Of a DNA stretch of 10,881 bases, positions 6,537 to 10,881 are shown piece by piece. Made by a program: the position numbers and the translations under genes. Location: assembly GCA_045655125.1 (NCBI GenBank), contig JAZOOR010000071.1:1-10881 (forward strand), given 5' to 3'. Position 1 is the stretch's first letter; every line of letters begins with the position of its first letter. Origin of the DNA: SIG578 sp045655125 (lineage in GTDB: Bacteria; Bacillota; Clostridia; Oscillospirales; Ruminococcaceae). The notes beneath the pieces were generated by a model. The model saw nothing but the letters and a program-made list of their open reading frames with translations, had not been told where the DNA came from and did not search any database.

Positions 6537-7313
6537 TCAGTCTTTTTTAAGAATCTCGCGATATTTAGCACGCATTTCAAGCGCCTTACCGCAGGTCATT
6601 TTTCCTTCACAGCAAGGTCCGTTAGCACAGGCGGGGCCTGCTTTGGAAAACAGCTCGGGAGCCACCTCGCAAACCTCTCTAAGCATCTGCTCTGCAACAT
6701 CACGGATTTCCCACTGAGCGCGATTGCAGCAGCGGTGACGAAAGAAATTAAGCAGGCTGCGGGTGTTCATAGTGACAACCATTTTTGTTTCGCAAGCATT
6801 TGGAAGAACAAAGCGCGCATCCTCGTTTGCAATTTTTTCGGCAGCTTTTCTTGCCTGCTTTTCATCCCTACCCTGAGCTATCAGCTCTTTTGTGTGATGC
6901 TCTGTTAAGATTTCAGCAAGCTTATCATAAGATTCCTGAGCCGACTGCATAGATTTAAGGAATATTTCCTTTGCTTCTTCGTTCTTTTCTATTTCGGGAG
7001 GAAGAACAAAGTCAAACATTTTTTCATTTACATACCGCTGGCTTTTTACACTGTATGAAGCCAGTCTGTGTCTTGTTATCTGTGCAAGAAGCGCACGAGA
7101 AACACCCTCAATTCCAAATGTGAAGCTTGCATGCTCAAGCGGACTTTCGTGACCGAGCTCGGAAAGCATTTCTACAAACTCAGCAGCTTTCTCTTCAGTT
7201 AAATTATTACCAAGTTCGCTGATATTACTACTCGAATAGCAAAGCTTTGCGGCTTGTGCAACTGTTTTTACAGGACTTACGCTATGTGCAATCAAAAATA
7301 CCTTTGCCGGCAT
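6537..7313 (-). CDS. thyX: FAD-dependent thymidylate synthase ThyX
   Basis: ThyX methylates dUMP to dTMP using methylene-THF, NADPH and FAD. Unlike ThyA it releases THF rather than dihydrofolate. From the start chosen here the protein has 258 residues. The signature RHRxxSxxxxSxR is present as RHRLASYSVKSQR (81-93). HESPLEHASFTF (55-66) and LPNACET (170-176) are further family blocks, and NFFRHRCCNRAQWEIR (189-204) ends the core. The tail GPACANGPCCEGKMTCG carries C229, C234, C235 and C241; with C195/C196 these could form a metal site (inference). The reading frame extends up to a TTG at 7328, but that codon overlaps the GGAGG ribosome binding site. ATG at 7313 is 8 bases from it and is preferred over ATG at 7319, which is only 2 bases away. 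It is the first gene of the minus-strand operon. Confidence 0.96.
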   Translation of the reverse strand: MPAKVFLIAHSVSPVKTVAQAAKLCYSSSNISELGNNLTEEKAAEFVEMLSELGHESPLEHASFTFGIEGVSRALLAQITRHRLASYSVKSQRYVNEKMFDFVLPPEIEKNEEAKEIFLKSMQSAQESYDKLAEILTEHHTKELIAQGRDEKQARKAAEKIANEDARFVLPNACETKMVVTMNTRSLLNFFRHRCCNRAQWEIRDVAEQMLREVCEVAPELFSKAGPACANGPCCEGKMTCGKALEMRAKYREILKKD

Positions 7314-7321
7314 TTTCATTT

Positions 7322-7326
7322 CCTCC
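7322..7326 (-). promoter_or_regulatory. RBS deciding the thyX start
   Basis: GGAGG on the minus strand is 8 bases from ATG at 7313 and 2 bases from ATG at 7319. It lies inside the longer TTG-started frame, which rules that start out. The resulting N-terminus is MPAKVFLIAHS. Confidence 0.8.
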
Positions 7327-7347
7327 AAACAATTTATATTTCATTAT

Positions 7348-7376
7348 ATTTTATCACTTATCTTTCTTTCCGTCAA
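7348..7376 (-). promoter_or_regulatory. Probable promoter of thyX operon
   Basis: On the minus strand TTGACG (7376-7371) and TAAAAT (7353-7348) are 17 bases apart, each 5 of 6 to consensus. Transcription would begin near 7341. The -35 faces the ung -35, and the two elements are 22 bases apart (7377-7398). No clear operator repeat is seen between them. Confidence 0.65.
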
Positions 7377-7398
7377 CCTAAAAGTGCCTTATGCTTAC

Positions 7399-7427
7399 TT
7401 GACATACTTTTTTTAATAATATATATT
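7399..7427 (+). promoter_or_regulatory. Probable promoter of ung
   Basis: A perfect TTGACA (7399-7404) is 17 bases from TATATT (7422-7427, 5 of 6). Transcription would begin near 7434. An ideal AGGAGGTG ribosome binding site follows at 7443-7450, 4 bases before ATG at 7455 (6 bases measured from AGGAGG). Confidence 0.72.
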
Positions 7428-7454
7428 TTAAATATACATCTTAGGAGGTGCAAT

Positions 7455-8123
7455 ATGGTACTTATCGGAAATGAATGGGACGAAATAATTGGCAGTGAGT
7501 TTGAAAAACCTTACTATAAGAAGCTACGGGAATTTCTGAAAAATGAATACAGAACACAAAAAATATATCCCGATATGTATGACATATTTAATGCGCTGAA
7601 ATACACCTCCTACAGCTGTGTTAAAGCGGTCATTCTCGGTCAGGACCCTTATCACGGCAAAGGTCAGGCACACGGACTGTGTTTTTCTGTAAAAAAAGGC
7701 GTTGCTCCCCCTCCATCTCTTGTAAACATCTTCAAAGAACTTAAAGAGGATATAGGACTTGAGGTACCTTTACATGGTGAGCTTACTGATTGGGCGAAAA
7801 ATGGCGTTCTGCTCTTAAACACTGCGCTGACGGTTCGTGAGGGACATCCCAACAGTCATCGCGGACAAGGCTGGGAGATATTTACCGATGCTGTAATCTC
7901 AGCACTAAATCAAAGAAAAGAGCCTATTGTCTTTATTTTGTGGGGTGCTAATGCCAAATCAAAAGCCGCACTTATTACAAATCCTGCACATTTAAAGTTG
8001 ACGGCTACACACCCAAGTCCGCTATCAGCTTATAATGGTTTCTTTGGATGCAAACATTTTTCAAAAACCAATGATTTTTTAAAAGAAAACGGAATTTCTC
8101 CTATTGATTGGAGTATTAAATAA
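7455..8123 (+). CDS. ung: Uracil-DNA glycosylase, family 1
   Basis: Ung cuts uracil bases out of DNA, starting base-excision repair of deaminated cytosine and misincorporated dUMP. The 222 residues match the family. The catalytic motif GQDPYH is at 62-67 with D64 as the water-activating residue. The uracil-binding LLLNTALTVREGHPNSHRG follows (119-137). The DNA-intercalation motif is HPSPLS at 186-191 with H186. The frame is open upstream to 7254, but ATG at 7455 has a near-perfect AGGAGGTG site, a promoter just upstream, and the correct family N-terminus; the upstream extension lies antisense to thyX. It is divergent from thyX, and the penicillin-binding protein gene follows 40 bp later with no terminator or clear promoter between, so the two are probably co-transcribed. 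Confidence 0.97.
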   Translation: MVLIGNEWDEIIGSEFEKPYYKKLREFLKNEYRTQKIYPDMYDIFNALKYTSYSCVKAVILGQDPYHGKGQAHGLCFSVKKGVAPPPSLVNIFKELKEDIGLEVPLHGELTDWAKNGVLLLNTALTVREGHPNSHRGQGWEIFTDAVISALNQRKEPIVFILWGANAKSKAALITNPAHLKLTATHPSPLSAYNGFFGCKHFSKTNDFLKENGISPIDWSIK

Positions 8124-8137
8124 GCATTAAAAAGGGC

Positions 8138-8163
8138 AAAATACACCATAAGAGGTGTGTTTT
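8138..8163 (+). promoter_or_regulatory. Hairpin enclosing the PBP gene ribosome binding site
   Basis: AAAATACACC (8138-8147) pairs with GGTGTGTTTT (8154-8163) through ten base pairs, one of them a T-G wobble, around the six-base loop ATAAGA. The ribosome binding site AGAGG (8151-8155) lies partly in the loop and partly in the stem, and the ATG follows directly at 8164. In RNA this could lower or regulate translation. No U-tract follows, so a terminator role is unlikely. Confidence 0.45.
8151..8155 (+). promoter_or_regulatory. RBS deciding the PBP start
   Basis: AGAGG is 8 bases from ATG at 8164. The alternative GTG start at 8155 overlaps the last base of this site, which makes it improbable. 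Confidence 0.7.
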
Positions 8164-9777
8164 ATGTCCATAAAAAGAACGGTTACATTATTTTCGGTCA
8201 TTCTTTTTAGTTTTTTTGCTCTGATTTTTCGCATTTATGACATAACTGAAAACAAAAGCTCTGTATATACTGCTCAAACCACTAACAGCTACCGTGTTTT
8301 AATCGACAAAAGCCGAGGAATGATTTACGATCGCAACTTAGAGCCTATTGTGAGCAGAGAAAAAATATACAAGGTGGCTGTTTTGCCGTCCATAGAAAGC
8401 CGCGCTTATCTTCACTCGGTTTTAAGCGATAAAGAGTTTAAGAAAATAGATATTAGGTTTACTGAGGGTAAGCCTTTTGTATTTGAAACCAAAAGCTTTT
8501 TTGCAGAAAGCCGCGATGTTAAAATTCAGCTTGTACCAAAAAGATACAGTGACAACCCGCTTGCAGTTCATTTTATCGGGTACTGTGACCCCTCGCTTTC
8601 CAAGGGGATTGACGGCATAGAAAAAGCCTATGACGAGCTGCTATCAACAAAAAGTGCTTCACTATCCATAAGTTATCCCATTGATGCCGCAGGCAGAGCT
8701 CTTAGCGGAATTGAGCCAACAGTTCACAATAAGGGTTATGCCTCAAAAGCTGGAATAGCGCTTACTCTTGACACAGGAATACAAAAAATTGCGCAGTCAG
8801 CGTCATTACTTCTCACGGGAAACGGAAGCATTTTAGTTACAGATGTTGAAAACGGCGAAATACTTGGAGCAGTCAGTATTCCTGAGTATAACAGAGCTGA
8901 CATAGCATCAAGCATAAATTCAAATGACAGCGCGCTTTTAAACCGAAATCTCTGTGCCTACAATATTGGCTCGACATACAAAATAATCGTTTCCGCAGCC
9001 GCATTATCTAAAAACATTTCGCCATCATTTTCTCATAACTGTAGCGGCGCTCTTGAAATTGACGGTATGCTTTTTAACTGTCACAAAGAGGATGGACACG
9101 GATATTTAGATTTAAAAAACGCATTTGCGAATTCTTGCAACCCATATTTTATTAAGCTTGGTGCCTATGCATCAAAAGAGCGGCTCATTTCCCTTTCCTC
9201 TCTTTTTGGGCTCGGAAAAAGCATTAAGCTATGTGACGGTATTGTTACCGCCTCGGGAAATCTCCCATCATCAAATGAGGTGGTTTCAAGCGGTGACCTT
9301 GCAAATCTGAGCTTTGGTCAAGGCGCTTTACTGGCAACACCTGTTCACATCGCAAAGATAATCAGCATAGTTGCAAACGGCGGATATCTTGTTGAGCCGT
9401 CACTTGTTTTAGGCGAGGTAGACGAAAATAAAAAAATTACGGGCACAAGAAAACAATCAAAAACGACGCGTGTTATAAGTTCTGAGGTTGCAAAGCAAAT
9501 CCGCGAATATATGATTTACACAATAACCGATGGTACAGGGCGTTCTGCGCGCCCGCAGAATCTTTTAGCGGGCGGAAAAACTGCTTCGGCGGAAACGGGC
9601 TGGAATGTAGGCGGGCAAAGTCTTGTTCAGGCTTGGTTTTCGGGTTTTTATCCCGCAGAAAAGCCTAAATACGCCATAGTTGTTCTATGCGAGGGCGGAA
9701 ATTCGGGTGCTGCAAGCTGCGCTCCTGTTTTTAAAAAAATCTGCGACGAATTATACCGACAGGGGTATTGCAACTAA
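8164..9777 (+). CDS. Class B penicillin-binding protein (peptidoglycan D,D-transpeptidase)
   Basis: Class B PBPs cross-link peptidoglycan outside the membrane and are beta-lactam targets. From ATG at 8164 the protein has 537 residues, at the short end for the class. An N-terminal membrane anchor lies at about 5-24. The RGMIYDRN motif (51-58) opens the dimerisation/pedestal region. The transpeptidase domain runs from about 200 to the end. The active-site serine is in STYK (S270, K273), preceded by Ile-Gly rather than the usual Pro-Gly. SCN is at 324-326. The third motif reads GGKTASAETG with KTA at 472-474 where KTG is canonical. No PASTA domain is present. It resembles the FtsI/SpoVD/PBP2 group but I cannot say whether it serves division, elongation or sporulation. 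It follows ung by 40 bp, and no terminator separates it from the alaS promoter. Confidence 0.9.
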   Translation: MSIKRTVTLFSVILFSFFALIFRIYDITENKSSVYTAQTTNSYRVLIDKSRGMIYDRNLEPIVSREKIYKVAVLPSIESRAYLHSVLSDKEFKKIDIRFTEGKPFVFETKSFFAESRDVKIQLVPKRYSDNPLAVHFIGYCDPSLSKGIDGIEKAYDELLSTKSASLSISYPIDAAGRALSGIEPTVHNKGYASKAGIALTLDTGIQKIAQSASLLLTGNGSILVTDVENGEILGAVSIPEYNRADIASSINSNDSALLNRNLCAYNIGSTYKIIVSAAALSKNISPSFSHNCSGALEIDGMLFNCHKEDGHGYLDLKNAFANSCNPYFIKLGAYASKERLISLSSLFGLGKSIKLCDGIVTASGNLPSSNEVVSSGDLANLSFGQGALLATPVHIAKIISIVANGGYLVEPSLVLGEVDENKKITGTRKQSKTTRVISSEVAKQIREYMIYTITDGTGRSARPQNLLAGGKTASAETGWNVGGQSLVQAWFSGFYPAEKPKYAIVVLCEGGNSGAASCAPVFKKICDELYRQGYCN

Positions 9778-9785
9778 CTTATGTA

Positions 9786-9814
9786 TTGACAAATTTATAC
9801 TAAATAATTATAAT
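9786..9814 (+). promoter_or_regulatory. Consensus promoter of the alaS T-box transcript
   Basis: Perfect TTGACA (9786-9791) and perfect TATAAT (9809-9814) are exactly 17 bases apart. Transcription would begin near 9821, about 16 bases before the first T-box stem. The -35 begins 8 bases after the PBP gene stop. Confidence 0.85.
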
Positions 9815-9836
9815 ATGAATATAAAATAAAAACTAT

Positions 9837-10067
9837 GACGGGAAGAAAAAAAGTGCTTTCCAAAAGAGAGCGAAATCAGATTTTTTCTGTGCTGAAAATT
9901 TCGCAGGAGCGAGCCTTTTTTATGCCATCCCCAAGTTGCCGGCGATGAGCCGAGCCGCAGGTCTGCGTTAAAGGCTTTTAAGTGGTGCAAATTGCACAAT
10001 CTGGGTGGTACCGCGGTAGGATTTATCCTGTCGTCCCTAATTTTAGGGGCGACAGGTTTATTTTTTT
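9837..10067 (+). promoter_or_regulatory. T-box riboswitch, alanine-specific (tRNA-Ala sensing)
   Basis: T-box leaders bind uncharged tRNA and then allow read-through into the downstream gene. Stem I closes with GGGA (9840-9843) against TCCC (9928-9931). Its upper part has the usual AGAGAGCGAA segment (9865-9874) and a GCTGAAAATTTCGCAGGAGC block (9891-9910). Just before the closing strand the specifier codon reads GCC (9924-9926, alanine), followed by a purine as usual. A short stem III (9985-9997) precedes the T-box sequence TGGGTGGTACCGCGG (10002-10016). Its TGGT bulge (10006-10009) can pair with an ACCA tRNA end, matching discriminator A of tRNA-Ala. The antiterminator partner TCGTCCC (10031-10037) also forms part of the terminator. 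The alaS gene directly downstream agrees with the alanine specifier. Confidence 0.95.
10027..10067 (+). terminator. Regulated intrinsic terminator of the T-box leader
   Basis: CCTGTCGTCCCTAA (10027-10040) pairs with TTAGGGGCGACAGG (10043-10056), with one T-G wobble, and is followed by a T-rich run to 10067. It competes with the antiterminator for the 10031-10037 segment. Because no other terminator follows the PBP gene, it probably also stops transcripts reading through from ung and the PBP gene. Confidence 0.9.
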
Positions 10068-10089
10068 AATTAGAAATGAGGTTTACAAA

Positions 10090-10881
10090 ATGCAGTGGAC
10101 AGGTCTTAACGAACTGAGAGAAAAATTTCTCACATTTTTTGAAAACAAGGCGCACACGCGTCTATCAAGCTTTCCCCTTGTGCCTATTGATGACAACAGT
10201 CTTTTGCTCATCAATTCAGGTATGGCACCTTTAAAAAAATATTTTCTTGGTCAGGCAACACCGCCCGCAAAGCGTGTTACTACCTGCCAGAAATGTATTC
10301 GCACCCCTGATATTGAGCGTGTTGGAAAAACATCTCGTCACGGAACATATTTTGAAATGCTTGGCAACTTCTCTTTCGGAGATTATTTCAAGCACGAAGC
10401 AACAAAATGGGCTTGGGAGTTTATAACAAAGGAGCTTGAAATACCTACCGACCGTATATGGGTTTCTGTTTTTGAAACCGATGATGAGGCAATCGACATC
10501 TGGGTTAATGAAGTAGGTGTTCCGAGAGAAAGAATTGTAAAGCTTGGCCGTGAGGATAATTTCTGGGAAATCGGCAGCGGGCCCTGCGGTCCCTGCTCAG
10601 AAATTTACTTTGACCGCGGAGAAGAACACGGCTGCGGCAAGGAAGGATGTGCTGTCGGCTGCGACTGCGACCGTTATGTCGAATTCTGGAACCTTGTTTT
10701 CTCGCAGTATAATTCAGACGGATACGGCAACTACGCTCCTATGGAGCATCCAAATATCGACACCGGTATGGGTCTTGAGCGACTTGCCTGCATTATGCAG
10801 GGTGTTGACAATCTTTTTGAAGTTGACACTGTGCAGAACATTATGAAGCACATATGCCGCATTGCAAATGTCGAGTATAAA
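10090..10881 (+). CDS. alaS: Alanyl-tRNA synthetase, N-terminal part (runs off right edge)
   Basis: AlaRS joins alanine to tRNA-Ala in the cytoplasm. Only the first 264 codons, most of the class II aminoacylation domain, are in the window; the whole enzyme is about 870-880 residues, with editing and C-Ala domains beyond the edge. The N-terminus MQWTGLNELREKFLTFFENK, the LLLINSGMAPLK segment, the motif 2 region RHGTYFEMLGNFSFGDYFK and the motif 3 region EHPNIDTGMGLERLACIMQ are all typical. A cysteine-rich stretch CGKEGCAVGCDCDR resembles the version common in Clostridia. GAGG (10078-10081) lies 8 bases before the ATG. Expression is controlled by the alanine T-box upstream, so it should rise when tRNA-Ala is uncharged. 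Confidence 0.97.
   Translation, partial: MQWTGLNELREKFLTFFENKAHTRLSSFPLVPIDDNSLLLINSGMAPLKKYFLGQATPPAKRVTTCQKCIRTPDIERVGKTSRHGTYFEMLGNFSFGDYFKHEATKWAWEFITKELEIPTDRIWVSVFETDDEAIDIWVNEVGVPRERIVKLGREDNFWEIGSGPCGPCSEIYFDRGEEHGCGKEGCAVGCDCDRYVEFWNLVFSQYNSDGYGNYAPMEHPNIDTGMGLERLACIMQGVDNLFEVDTVQNIMKHICRIANVEYK

Noticed and set aside
6441..6908. A 155-codon plus-strand frame spanning the thyX/DUF2156 junction.
   Set aside because: It crosses two well-supported minus-strand genes and resembles no family.
7254..7454. Upstream extension of the ung reading frame (67 extra codons).
   Set aside because: It lies antisense to the thyX start and across the shared promoter region. The AGGAGGTG site at 7443-7450 and the family N-terminus place the start at 7455.
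9808..9999. A 63-codon minus-strand frame inside the alaS leader.
   Set aside because: The region is fully explained by the T-box RNA on the plus strand.
1..10881. A search by eye for CRISPR arrays, tRNA or rRNA genes, insertion sequences, phage genes, toxin-antitoxin pairs or a defence island.
   Set aside because: No regularly spaced repeats, transposase or integrase motifs, cloverleaf sequences or defence-type proteins were seen. Nearly all the window is conserved housekeeping genes.

Overview
The window reads as ordinary chromosomal housekeeping DNA from a low-GC, Gram-positive, probably anaerobic bacterium of the Clostridia (an Oscillospiraceae-like gut lineage is my best guess). The reasons are a type III glutamine synthetase, an alanine T-box leader, strong AGGAGG-type ribosome binding sites with TTGACA/TATAAT promoters, a clostridial-style cysteine-rich AlaRS segment, the mltG-trhP pairing known from Firmicutes, and ThyX as the only thymidylate synthase seen here. 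No 16S or other taxonomic marker is present, so the genus is open.

Layout: (1) Positions 1-699, minus strand: the first 233 codons of a type III glutamine synthetase (glnN), running off the left edge, divergent from ychF. (2) 868-1962, plus strand: the universal ATPase YchF, with its own promoter and a hairpin terminator that also serves the converging operon. (3) 7313 down to 2000, minus strand: a tightly packed six-gene run, thyX - DUF2156 protein - DJ-1/PfpI protein - 5-formyltetrahydrofolate cyclo-ligase - mltG - trhP. Gaps are 6 to 16 bp, with one 13-bp overlap. The only larger break, between the DUF2156 and DJ-1 genes, carries a perfect 26-bp palindrome over a possible internal promoter. 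(4) 7455-9777, plus strand: uracil-DNA glycosylase (ung) and a class B penicillin-binding protein, divergent from thyX. (5) 9786-10881, plus strand: a consensus promoter, an alanine-specific T-box leader with terminator, and the first 264 codons of alaS, running off the right edge.

Some neighbours fit together. ThyX makes dTMP and Ung removes uracil from DNA, and they share one divergent intergenic region of about 140 bp. ThyX and 5-formyl-THF cyclo-ligase both act on the one-carbon folate pool. MltG and the penicillin-binding protein act on peptidoglycan. TrhP modifies the tRNA wobble uridine and AlaRS charges tRNA-Ala.

I found no mobile element, phage, CRISPR, tRNA or rRNA gene, or defence system, and nothing that is convincingly a new multi-gene system. 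The items most worth a second look are the 26-bp operator-like palindrome, the KTA (not KTG) box of the penicillin-binding protein, the cysteine-rich ThyX tail, the thyX/ung arrangement, and an RBS-sequestering hairpin before the penicillin-binding protein gene. Four starts were set from ribosome binding sites: thyX at 7313, ung at 7455, the PBP gene at 8164, and a TTG start for the DUF2156 gene.
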